Shown here piece by piece: positions 34,501-42,733 of a stretch of DNA of 64,000 bases. The notes below the pieces were generated by a model, which saw only the letters and a program-made list of their open reading frames with translations, ran no database searches and was not told the origin of the DNA. The stretch covers positions 558,001 to 622,000 of the forward strand of contig CAWHMD010000004.1 of NCBI GenBank assembly GCA_963830385.1. Reading direction: 5' to 3'. How positions within the stretch are numbered: the stretch's first letter is position 1; each line of letters begins with the position of its first letter. The stretch comes from Bog-532 sp963830385. Lineage in GTDB: Bacteria > Actinomycetota > Actinomycetes > Streptosporangiales > Streptosporangiaceae. A program made the position numbers and the translations under genes.

Positions 34501-34547
34501 TGCGGGGGCTGGGATTTGAACCCAGGACCGGCGGATCGTGAGTCCGG
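34501..34547 (-). other. 3' fragment of a tRNA gene (possible attachment-site remnant)
   Basis: Read on the minus strand: an anticodon-arm-like CCGGA-CTCACGA-TCCGC (outer pair mismatched; anticodon would read CAC), a 5-base variable loop, a perfect T arm CTGGG-TTCAAAT-CCCAG and an acceptor 3' strand CCCCCGC plus A. No D arm or matching 5' acceptor strand GCGGGGG lies upstream, so only about the last 47 bases are present. Such 3' tRNA pieces commonly mark the far end of an integrated element. Confidence 0.55.
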
Positions 34548-34754
34548 CGCGCATTGCGTAAAAGAATGGGATGTACCTGCGCAAACGTCGCAGCCGTTAC
34601 CGTCTCAGATGCAGGATGGCCACATATTTCCCGCAGTCATGCGCGGACAACTACAGATCACCCCGATCTGCGCCGCCGCCGATCCGAGTGCCCTTGACCT
34701 GGGGACCGCGCCGAACGGCGGGTATGGCACGCGGTTGCGATGGCCTCCTGATTC

Positions 34755-35660
34755 TCAGCCAACGGTTGGGCGGAGGGCGTAGAGTTCGCCGCTGATCTGC
34801 GGGTACGGGCCGTCTGCGTCCGGGCAGATGGTGACTTCGCCTGCCTGGCACCTTTCGTCGCACGAGCTGATCTGCACGTAATTTCCCCTGACCACGAATG
34901 CGGGCGAGGTGAACAGAGGTCCCGGCAGCGATCCAGCGACAAGGTCCTCGAGCTCGGATTTCGCCACGGCGGGGAAGCGCGGGGCGAGGGCCGCCGCCAC
35001 AGCGGCCGCAGCGCCGCGGCCAAGCCCAGCGTGGAACGCAGCGATCACGCCATCGATCACGGTCTCGCTCACGGCCGCGGCGTGGCGCGGCCCGCGCGGT
35101 GTCGCGTGGACCACGACCCGCACGCCGAACTCCGCGGCTGGGGCAAGTTCTGGGGCAAGAACCTCGACCTGGCCAGCGGCGGCTGCCATCTTCATCGCCA
35201 GCCACACCGGGCGGCAGCTGCCGTCATCAGCGGCACGCCGTGTCACCCGGCGCCACCGGGCTACCATCTCGGCGCATTCCCACGATCGCCACGTCCCGCC
35301 AAGGCGGTAACTGTAGTAGTACCGGTGCCCCGCGACGGCCGCGACCGGGACCGGCGAGGGCGGCAGTGGGCCGGTACCACGCTCGAACCTGATGGCGGCC
35401 AGGCCCTTGGGGAAGCTGGACGCTCCCAGGTTCGTGAAAAGCCGGTTTTCCACATCGCACCGAGCCTGATCGGTCGACAGGTAGCGGCCTGCCAGCACGG
35501 CACCGGGCCCGGCAGGCAACCGGTTCATGGCCTGCCGCAGCTCAGCGGCCATCGCATCCTGCCAGCCGAAACGTCGTTGCCCCCCGAACTGCAGCGGATA
35601 GCCAGACCACGCCTCCACCTGCCCAGAGCCATCCGGGCCCGCAACACAGTAAGGCCGCAC
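34755..35660 (-). CDS. Hypothetical protein
   Basis: 301 residues from a GTG at 35660 (MRPYCVAGPDGSGQVEAWSG) preceded by AAGG. Contains Cys residues toward the end (ISSCDERCQAGEVTICPD) and an Ala-rich helical middle (GVIAAFHAGLGRGAAAAVAAAL). Segment RYYYSYRLGGTWRSWECAEMV is aromatic-rich. No signal peptide, membrane segment or recognised family. Accepted because base composition by codon position and length fit a real gene and no competing frame is better. It is divergent from the HNH gene. Confidence 0.55.
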   Translation of the reverse strand: MRPYCVAGPDGSGQVEAWSGYPLQFGGQRRFGWQDAMAAELRQAMNRLPAGPGAVLAGRYLSTDQARCDVENRLFTNLGASSFPKGLAAIRFERGTGPLPPSPVPVAAVAGHRYYYSYRLGGTWRSWECAEMVARWRRVTRRAADDGSCRPVWLAMKMAAAAGQVEVLAPELAPAAEFGVRVVVHATPRGPRHAAAVSETVIDGVIAAFHAGLGRGAAAAVAAALAPRFPAVAKSELEDLVAGSLPGPLFTSPAFVVRGNYVQISSCDERCQAGEVTICPDADGPYPQISGELYALRPTVG

Positions 35661-36017
35661 ACCTTGAGGCTGCCCGACACCCCGTCAGCATCCCATCCGC
35701 CACGCACAGCCGCCGTAGCGCCAGAAGGGGCGACTGGCAAGCCTTTGCAAAGAGCCCAAGTGCAGCAGACAGATGCTCACGGTTCTGTGCCCATGACCCG
35801 GCTGACCGAGGTCGACCCGCTCACCGCGGCCATGAGCGGGCGTTCGTTGCGCACTCGTAGCCCTCGATTGATACGTAGCCGCAGTGCTCAACGACTGGCG
35901 TCGCTGCCCTGGAACGGATGGTCAGCGCCCATCCCAGCTATGCTGGGCACTGCCCCGGAAAACGCACTTCTTGCCTTGGGCTTGTGGCACAGGAGCTAGT
36001 CTCCTTAGACTCGTGAC
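35661..36017. other. Divergent intergenic region before the HNH gene
   Basis: 357 bases separating the hypothetical gene (minus) and the HNH gene (plus). GC content falls visibly toward its right end, marking the start of lower-GC sequence that extends through the HNH gene. No clear promoter or operator was identified. Confidence 0.35.
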
Positions 36018-36887
36018 GTGCAAGTATCGCGCAGATTGAGCCGAATTGAACGTTTTTCGCTTTACCAGATATGGGGTAGGCATTGCGTCTGGTGCAAGCA
36101 ACCAATTAGGTTCAATTCGCTTGAGATCGATCATCTTGTGCCTAAAGGCCTTACCGGTGAGGAATTGAGCCAGGTGCTGGCCGACTACGGCCTTCCATCT
36201 TCGTTTGATGTAAACGCTCTGCCTAATCTGGTGCCCAGCTGTCGCCCTTGTAACGGCTATAAGGGCAACCGTCCTGTTCGTCCAACGCCTCTTATCGTGG
36301 CCGTCTTGGATAAGGCCAAGGAGCGTGCGCCTGAGATTGCAAAGCTCGCCGCCGAATTCAATCGTTCTCTCGCGCTAGATCAAGTCACAGTTCTGCTAGA
36401 GGAAATTCAGCCCACTTTCCACGAAATGAAGTCGCTCAAAAAGCTGGCTAGCGTCGACAAACACCCACCTTTGGTTGCCGACTGCTACGAATATGACCCC
36501 CCTAAGCTGAAGCGATCAAAGCATAAGCTGAGATATAACGGCCAGTCAGACAAACAGCAAATGTTGGAGATGCTCGAGAATTGGAGTGTAAACCACAATA
36601 AGCATACGCTGGAGGTTGTGCAGGATACATTCGATGGCGGTGACACTCCTCCTCAGAAAATATGGCTAACTAAGGTCAGCTCCTTGGCTTACGCCAAGGA
36701 GCTGGGCGACTTTCTCGCAAACGTCGAATTTAACGTTAGCTACCTGTATGTCACGGAAGATTATACTGATTTGGCCGAGGCCGATCACAGTATGAATTTA
36801 TGGATTACATTGGACCATGCAAAGCGGACCATTGTTGACGTTGTCGCAGATACCCTGCTTCCAATGGACATTTGGCAACGGCTATAA
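36018..36887 (+). CDS. HNH endonuclease family protein
   Basis: 289 residues from a GTG at 36018. HNH fold at the N-terminus (about 20-90): HCVWCKQPI (CxxC), LEIDHLVPKGL (His/Asp catalytic motif), LPNLVPSCRPCNGYKGNR (Asn, second CxxC). The rest (90-289) is a mostly helical then alpha/beta domain of no known family (SVDKHPPLVADCYEY, YLYVTEDYTDLAEADHSMN, LDHAKRTIVDVVADTLL). Base composition is clearly lower in GC than the neighbours and codon choice is mixed, suggesting recent transfer. Alone it could be a homing or defence nuclease; no methylase or ATPase partner is adjacent. Confidence 0.82.
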   Translation: MQVSRRLSRIERFSLYQIWGRHCVWCKQPIRFNSLEIDHLVPKGLTGEELSQVLADYGLPSSFDVNALPNLVPSCRPCNGYKGNRPVRPTPLIVAVLDKAKERAPEIAKLAAEFNRSLALDQVTVLLEEIQPTFHEMKSLKKLASVDKHPPLVADCYEYDPPKLKRSKHKLRYNGQSDKQQMLEMLENWSVNHNKHTLEVVQDTFDGGDTPPQKIWLTKVSSLAYAKELGDFLANVEFNVSYLYVTEDYTDLAEADHSMNLWITLDHAKRTIVDVVADTLLPMDIWQRL

Positions 36888-37404
36888 GTGACTCCTGGGC
36901 ACCTCTGAATGAATCTCTGGCCGTGCACTTTACGCTCGTTGGCGCGGGATCGTAGCGACGGCTGGGACAGGTGCATCTTGACGCCCAAGCAATCTTAGGT
37001 GACAAGCCCTTCGCTCGGAACACTCGCACAAGACTGCATTACTAAAGTTGTATGCCAGGAGAGGTCATCGAAGGTCCGATGTCGTGCTCACATCGGCAGA
37101 AGCGGACGTCTCCAGCCTGGCTGACCATCTGCGCGCAACAGAGAGATCCGCTCTGTACCTAACGCGGATGTGTCAGTGACGGCCGCAGGCTCGCGCAATT
37201 AGGCGGTGCGTGAGCGCTCCGTCCATGCCAGCCTGGTGTGGGCCGATCTGCTTGCGACTGCTGGACGGAGCGCCCTGAGGGCGCCGTTATGGGCGGCACC
37301 GACGACGTAGGCGGACACGATGTAGGTGACGTGCCGGTCCAGGGCTGTTTCGCCAGCTGATCGTCTACGCTGTTCAGAAATTCGGGATTTGAGAGGCTAT
37401 AAAT
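36888..37404. other. Gene-free region with a long inverted repeat, before lsr2
   Basis: Contains no convincing coding frame. The notable element is the 12-base inverted repeat at 37214-37273. The lsr2 promoter is expected at its right end, but no clear -35/-10 pair stands out. Confidence 0.4.
37214..37273. repeat. 12-bp perfect inverted repeat with 36-base interior
   Basis: GCGCTCCGTCCA at 37214-37225 is the exact reverse complement of TGGACGGAGCGC at 37262-37273. Possibly a structured RNA, a bidirectional terminator or the ends of a tiny palindromic element. No T-run follows either arm. Confidence 0.65.
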
Positions 37405-37749
37405 ATGGCGCAGAAGGTACAGACTCTACTAATCGACGACCTCGACGGCGGCGGGGCCGACAGCACGGTCCACTTTGGCCTGGACGGCACGGAGTACGAG
37501 ATTGACCTGAACGCGGCGCATGCCGAAACACTGCGGCAGGCCTTGGCGCGATATGTCGAGGCGGCTCGCCGATCGCCCAGTACGACCGTGCGACGACCAG
37601 GTCGCACCAGCGGCAAGACGACCAAGAACGATGGGCTTGATCCGACGGTGGTCCGCGAGTGGGCTAAGTCCCAGGGCATCGAGGTAAAGAATCGAGGGCG
37701 GGTGCCAGCTGAGCTGGTTGTGAAGTTCAAGGCGGCGACGGGGCAGTAG
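37405..37749 (+). CDS. lsr2: Lsr2 nucleoid-associated protein
   Basis: 114 residues, the full family length. N-terminal dimerisation part MAQKVQTLLIDDLDGG then ADSTVHFGLDGTEYEIDLN, HAETLRQALARYVEAARR, a basic linker, and the C-terminal DNA-binding domain DGLDPTVVREWAKSQGIEVK followed by NRGRVPAELVVKF, which holds the AT-hook-like RGR. Lsr2 silences AT-rich, horizontally acquired DNA. Its presence inside a lower-GC accessory stretch suggests it is an extra, element-borne copy. Confidence 0.95.
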   Translation: MAQKVQTLLIDDLDGGGADSTVHFGLDGTEYEIDLNAAHAETLRQALARYVEAARRSPSTTVRRPGRTSGKTTKNDGLDPTVVREWAKSQGIEVKNRGRVPAELVVKFKAATGQ

Positions 37750-38237
37750 AGCGTCCAGTCACTGGAGAAAGGAAGTTCTGCGGCAAGCGACCCGCAGCTA
37801 CTGCTGCGAGCCGAATAAGTCGTGGTATCTCCGAACTGGCTGGTAATCTTAAGCGGGGCGCGTTTATGACCGAGAACATAATGAACACCCATGCCGCAAG
37901 GAGTGCGGGCTAACCTGTTTGGTGATTCCGGCTCGGCGCGTAACGCGGCGGACGATCCGGGCGGCGCCGTGCCGGTCCAGCCGCGATCAGCCACGCTAGG
38001 TCGGCCCGCATCCGATCCGTGTCATGGACCAAGATCGGCAGCGTGGCCAGTGCCGCGACAACCCGCCAGTCAGGCGTCCTCGGGCGACCAGTAACCTGCA
38101 TGCAGGAAGTGCTTGTCGAACCTCGACAACAGCGAGGGCTTCGAACACCCTCACTGTCCCACCGCAGAAGCACTTGCAGTTCGGGCGCGCCGTCCGGTTC
38201 TCAGCCCCGGACGAAAAGACAGACAGGGCTTGTGTCT
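37750..38237. other. Gene-free region between lsr2 and pfkB-like gene
   Basis: Frames exist on both strands (for example minus 37910-38173, including TPDWRVVAALATLPILVHDT) but none is recognisable. The upstream extension of the PfkB frame begins near 38019 without homologous sequence. No clear regulatory site seen. Confidence 0.35.
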
Positions 38238-39113
38238 ATGGCTGAGGTCGTTGTGTTCGGCGTCGTTGCGGCGGACGTTATCCTGCGGGTTCAGCGCATC
38301 CCCGCCCCTGGCGACCAAGTCGATGCCGAGGCGCTGGGGTGGCGCATCGGAGGCAGTTCGGCCAACGTGGCATGCGGGCTCAGCATGGCTGGGCATCACG
38401 TCCGTCTCGTCGGCCCGGTCGGCACGGACTCGATGGGCGACCAGCTCCTGGCCGAACTCGAACGGTGCGGCGTCGATACCGAGTACTCATTCCGTGCTGA
38501 TGCCGCGTCTCCACACACCCTCATCCTGCTCGACGACACGGGTGAGCGCACAATCATCGCGGTGGACAGCGGAGCCGGCCCGTCGTCGTTCCTGCCCACA
38601 CATAGGCCGGACCTCAGGTTGGTGGATTGCGTCTACGTCGAGGGCTATACGCGGTACCCAACCGACACAGCGGCCGCAGCCGAGTCGGCTTTGCTCGCGA
38701 CGTCTCCCCCCGTACCTGGCGCAACGACATGGCCTGCGACCGTGGTGGTCGGTTCAGAGGCGCAATACAACGAGGTCACCTCCGCAAGGATGTTTGAGGC
38801 CGTGCGCTCCATATCGGGCGAGCGCCTGGAATGGGTGGTGGTGACGCGAGGGAAGGAGGGTGCGGATGCGTACGCTGCCTCCAGCGAAGTGCATGTTGAC
38901 GCCGTCCCCGCCGAGCAGATAGACGCGACAGGCGCCGGCGACGCATTTACCGTCGGTATGCTACATGGGCTGCTGCAAGGGAACGACATGGTCGCAGCGT
39001 TGCAAGCCGGCGCTGCGTGGGGTGCGGCGACAGTGGCCCAGTTGCGGTCGATTCCCGTGCCATGGGAGGAACTCACCGACCCTCCGGGTGGCCGGGCAAC
39101 GTTAGATCGTTGA
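38238..39113 (+). CDS. PfkB-family carbohydrate/nucleoside kinase
   Basis: 291 residues from the ATG at 38238 (MAEVVVFGVVAADVILRVQR). PfkB motif 1 region RIGGSSANVACGLSMAGHHV, substrate-lid sequence, and motif 2 with the catalytic base DATGAGDAFTVGMLHGLL (anion hole GAGD). Ribokinase-like fold; phosphorylates a sugar or nucleoside with ATP. The usual length is about 300, so it is complete. The ribosome site is weak and a GTG two codons upstream is also possible. No sugar transporter is adjacent, so the substrate cannot be guessed. Confidence 0.88.
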   Translation: MAEVVVFGVVAADVILRVQRIPAPGDQVDAEALGWRIGGSSANVACGLSMAGHHVRLVGPVGTDSMGDQLLAELERCGVDTEYSFRADAASPHTLILLDDTGERTIIAVDSGAGPSSFLPTHRPDLRLVDCVYVEGYTRYPTDTAAAAESALLATSPPVPGATTWPATVVVGSEAQYNEVTSARMFEAVRSISGERLEWVVVTRGKEGADAYAASSEVHVDAVPAEQIDATGAGDAFTVGMLHGLLQGNDMVAALQAGAAWGAATVAQLRSIPVPWEELTDPPGGRATLDR

Positions 39114-39349
39114 CCAGAAATTCCGGGCAGGTCAATTCAAGGCCCGATATCTGCACCACGCTGCGTGATCGGAAGCTGCGATGGACCGGCACGCAAACCC
39201 GCCTAATTGGCGTTGTCGTCGCGGCCTTTACTGTGGTGACGTGAACAGACAGAACGGCCTTATTGGTGCTGTCATGCTTCTGCTCGGCCCCTGCCTTGGC
39301 TTAACGAAGTGCTGCTTGTTTACTTGACGGGCCATGCGAGCCGGGGATC

Positions 39350-40514
39350 GTGGGAACTATGATCGACCCGTTGCGGGCTGCCCGCGAAGATCACGGCTCC
39401 GTTGTGGAGCTGACCCGGAAATTGGTGCGGGTTCCGAGCCGCGGCGGGATCGACCCCTACGGGCCGGTGCTGGAGTGTATGTCGGCGTGGCTGGGCGAGC
39501 ACGGCTTGGCCTGCCGCCGGGTGGCTGGGCCCGGCGGGGTGACCGTGGCGCTGGCGTGCGAAGTGCCCGGCGGCAGGCCCGGGCCCCGGTTGGTGCTGGA
39601 TGCCTGCCTGGACCTTCCCGCCGGCCTCGGGGGAGATCGCCGGCGGGTGGCTGCATGGCCGGGGCTCATCAGATTCGAAGGCGGGAGCGGCAATCTTCGC
39701 CCACGTCGCCGCCCGGTTGCGCGACACGCCGGGCGGCTTCGACGGCAGCGTGGTCCTGCTGTTCGACGTGGACGAGCACACTGGGAGCTTCGGCGGCGCG
39801 AAAGCCTATTTCGGGCAGGCGGGACCGGTCGACGGGGTGATGATCGGCTACCCCGGGCTGGACCATGTGGTCACCGGGGGCCGGGGTGTGCTGCGTGCCC
39901 GCGTTCACGTGCACAGCATCGCCGGGCATTCCGGGTCGGCCCGAACCGGCGCCGGTGCTATCACCAAGGCTGCCTACCTGATCGGGAAGCTGAACGACGT
40001 GCCGCTGCCGGACCCGCCGGGACCAGAGTTTCCGTTGCCCGCGAAAGTGACTGTCACCGCCATCAGCGGCGGCGAAGGTTACTCGATGGTTCCGGACCAG
40101 TGCATCATCAATGTCGACCTCCGGCTCACGCCGACGCTGGATGACCAGGCCGCTGCGGCGCTGCTTCAGGAAGCGGCAGGTCGCACGGACGCCGCGTGGC
40201 CGGGGGCCGCGCCAACCGATGTCGAAGTCACCACCTGGTGGCCGCCCTATGCCCTGCCCGACGGCTCACCGCTGCGCGACGCACTGCTGCAGGGGGCGAT
40301 CCGGGCCGGAATGGCTCCCGTAGCCAAGGTCGCCGGACCGTCGAATATCGGCAATTATCTCGCCGGGCTCGGTATCCCCGCCACCGCCGGGTTCGGCGTG
40401 GACTACCAGGGTCTGCATGGCACCGACGAGCGCATCCGCCTCGATTCGATACCGGCCGTCCAGGCCGCCTACCACCACGCCCTCCTCACGCTCCTGCACG
40501 ACGCCCGATCGTGA
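39350..40514 (+). pseudogene. M20-family metallopeptidase, frameshifted
   Basis: The first frame (from 39350) covers the N-terminal catalytic part to PGPRLVLDACLD; the second frame (to 40514) resumes at AWTFPPASGEIAGGWLHGRG and runs through SSDSKAGAAIFAHVAARL, DVDEHTGSFGGAKAYF, the dimerisation domain (RVHVHSIAGHSGS, EGYSMVPDQCIINVDLR) and the C-terminal GLHGTDERI. A deletion or shift near 39608-39615 separates them. The metal-binding HLD reads CLD, a second defect. The enzyme would be an ArgE/DapE/carboxypeptidase-like amidohydrolase. Confidence 0.78.
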
Positions 40515-41030
40515 TCCGCCCTCGATTCCGCGAGAGAATACGCACTCATGCCGGAAATAGGGCGTTAAATGCATACATGGCGATACCCGGCAGCGAATAG
40601 GTATACAGAAATAACGATCGCCGGCTGAATCAGCACCGAGGCGGCGCACCCGCAGCGACATGCGATGGCCCAAGGTGAGCTGTCGTCTAGGCAACTTGGC
40701 GGGGAGTTAGCCGACCTCTCCGACGCGGTAATCGGCCGCATCCGCACGTGTCTATGAGCCAGTCCGGGTGCGCGCATAGGGTGCCATCACGCTGCCAGTG
40801 GCGGAATGACCATACTCCGACTTCCTATCCGCCCATACCGTCCGGCACATCCCGCCACGGCGCCCAGTCCGAGTCCGCCACCGGATCCGGTCGATCAGTT
40901 GGCACTTGCGCGGTCGACCAGGCTTCTTTCCCCTGGCAGTAGCAGCGACTCTAGCACCGCCCACTGCGCGTCCGTCGATCAGCGCGGCCGCTCGCTCGAC
41001 GCAATGCAGTTGACTGGTATCGTGAGCAGC
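40515..41030. other. Gene-free region before the Nudix gene
   Basis: About 515 bases without a recognisable frame; the Nudix frame is open upstream from 40806 but that part is Pro/Ser-rich and unlike the family. No structured signal noticed. Confidence 0.35.
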
Positions 41031-41480
41031 ATGGGCAATACCATGCCGCTCACGCAAGAAGAGTTTGACTGCATTTACTCCAAAGTGCCGCGCCTCACTG
41101 TCGAGGTCATCGTGAAAGATTCAAGTGGCGCTATATATCTGACGCAGCGATCCGTCGAGCCATGTCAAGGCCAATGGCATCTGCCTGGCGGGACCGTGCG
41201 GTTCGGTGAAGCACTTTTTGATGCAGTTCGTCGGGTCGCCAAGAAAGAGCTATTGATTGATGTCCAGAAGGCGGATAATCACGGATACATAGAATATCCT
41301 TCGCACTACCGCAAATTGCGGGACTCGCCAGTTGGCTTGGTGTTCGAGGTTACCGACTACAAGGGCGATATTGGGGTCAACAATGAAGCCTCGAATAGCG
41401 GTTGGTTCACTAAGCTTCCTGCCGGCATGCATGCTGATCAGGACGTTTTTTTGCTTAATAACGGCTATATTACCCGATAG
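41031..41480 (+). CDS. Nudix hydrolase, GDP-mannose mannosyl hydrolase-like
   Basis: 149 residues from the ATG at 41031. LTQEEFDCIYSKVPRLTVEV, IYLTQRSVEPCQGQWHLPGG and TVRFGEALFDAVRRVAKKEL match the order of Gmm/NudD proteins (LVSxDxIV..RxNxPAQGxWFVPGG). The Nudix box is degenerate: the canonical RE..EE reads RV..KE, as in GDP-mannose mannosyl hydrolases, which use a different base. It lies in lower-GC DNA. The substrate is probably a nucleotide sugar, by similarity. Confidence 0.8.
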   Translation: MGNTMPLTQEEFDCIYSKVPRLTVEVIVKDSSGAIYLTQRSVEPCQGQWHLPGGTVRFGEALFDAVRRVAKKELLIDVQKADNHGYIEYPSHYRKLRDSPVGLVFEVTDYKGDIGVNNEASNSGWFTKLPAGMHADQDVFLLNNGYITR

Positions 41481-41771
41481 TCGTTTAGCTTCCGGATCGC
41501 ATCTGACCGCTTATGCTTCTTGGTTGCATTGCCCTGGAAGTCGAGATGAAGCTGCGTTGAAGTATGGCGAGCATTTGGGTGGGCGCAAACCGCAACATGA
41601 ATCTATCCCGGTCATGATCTAACTTAGACACAAATATCATCAAACGCCATCCAATGAGGCATTGCTTCGTGGTAAATTCTTAACAGTGGTGTTATTACCA
41701 GTGCCTTCCTGATATAGCGTAACTATTACGTCGTCCAGCAAATACTCGTTCCTTACGATCGCGAGGGCTAC
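41481..41771. other. AT-richer intergenic region
   Basis: 291 bases with clearly lower GC than the window average, between the Nudix gene and the membrane-anchored protein gene. No coding frame or recognisable signal; a promoter for the downstream gene is likely here. Confidence 0.35.
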
Positions 41772-42479
41772 ATGACGTCTTACCAGGTCGGACTGCCCAT
41801 CCTTACCTCAGCTGCCGGAGTTGTGCTAATTGGCGGTAGTACTGTGGTCGTGACAAAGAGTTATCAGAACCGACTACTTGATCGTCAAATCCGGATGGCT
41901 TTCGTAGCTCGGACGGGCGGGGTGTGCTCAGCTATACATTGCGACCTGTCATTTTATGAGCGCTGGGTCCGCCACGGGCCGCGCGACCCTGCCGATGAGA
42001 CGGATCGGTGTGCGCAAGTTGATCAAAATTTCATTGAGCAGCGCAAGAAGCTCAGCGCACTGCAAATCGAAATAGATGCCTACTTCGGCCCGGATACTAA
42101 GCCAGGCGTTTTTCTTCACCGCCTAACCGATTTGGCCACGCTCCGTTATGCAATTATTCTCAAACTTCCCTCATCTCAACTAACCGAGATAGTCGACCAT
42201 GTTGGACGGCCTGGCCATAGTGGCTATTCGGTCCAGGAACTGCTAACGCTCCTTAGCATCCCTCGGCCGACTGGTACACGCATGTGGAAAGCGCTAGACG
42301 ACCTCGAGAATTCCTATATGGTGGCTTTCCATGAATCCTTGGATGCGATTCTCGCAACCAAACGATCCAAGGAAGCCGGCCGAAGCTTCAAGTCCAACAA
42401 ATTGCTCACTGCTTACGACGAGCGCCGTAGCGTTGCGCCGTTAGGCATTGAACCTGAACAACGCCAGCAGAGAGAATAA
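41772..42479 (+). CDS. Membrane-anchored hypothetical protein in low-GC island
   Basis: 235 residues. One N-terminal membrane helix (about 7-27: GLPILTSAAGVVLIGGSTVV), then a cytosolic helical domain with conserved-looking polar residues (CDLSFYERWVRHGPRD, RKKLSALQIEIDAYFGPDTK, LENSYMVAFHESLDAILATK). No family recognised. It is convergent with the KAP NTPase gene (254-base gap). Membrane anchor plus helical bundle beside a P-loop NTPase is a layout seen in some defence loci, but that is only contextual. Confidence 0.6.
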   Translation: MTSYQVGLPILTSAAGVVLIGGSTVVVTKSYQNRLLDRQIRMAFVARTGGVCSAIHCDLSFYERWVRHGPRDPADETDRCAQVDQNFIEQRKKLSALQIEIDAYFGPDTKPGVFLHRLTDLATLRYAIILKLPSSQLTEIVDHVGRPGHSGYSVQELLTLLSIPRPTGTRMWKALDDLENSYMVAFHESLDAILATKRSKEAGRSFKSNKLLTAYDERRSVAPLGIEPEQRQQRE

Positions 42480-42733
42480 TCGACAGAATAAGAAACGCCC
42501 AAAACTGTATGCCAGAAGCAAATCCCAAGGCCAGCCCGGGGTGTTTAATTCGTCCAAATCGCAACACTGGAGGCCTTGACGGTGCGGATTGCGCCCAGAA
42601 GGGCGATCGGACCGTGCGCCTTCAGCAGCTTGAACAGAAACTCGAGAACGGGCAACCGAGCGCCAGTAGCAGGACTCTAGGCCAAGAGCTCGTCTCACTG
42701 ACGGTCAGCCGACAGCACCCACTAATCCCATAT

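Noticed and set aside
37910..38173. 88-codon minus frame with TPDWRVVAALATLPILVHDT
   Set aside because: Looks partly protein-like but has no recognisable family, no good start and overlaps the pfkB upstream region; not supported enough to call.
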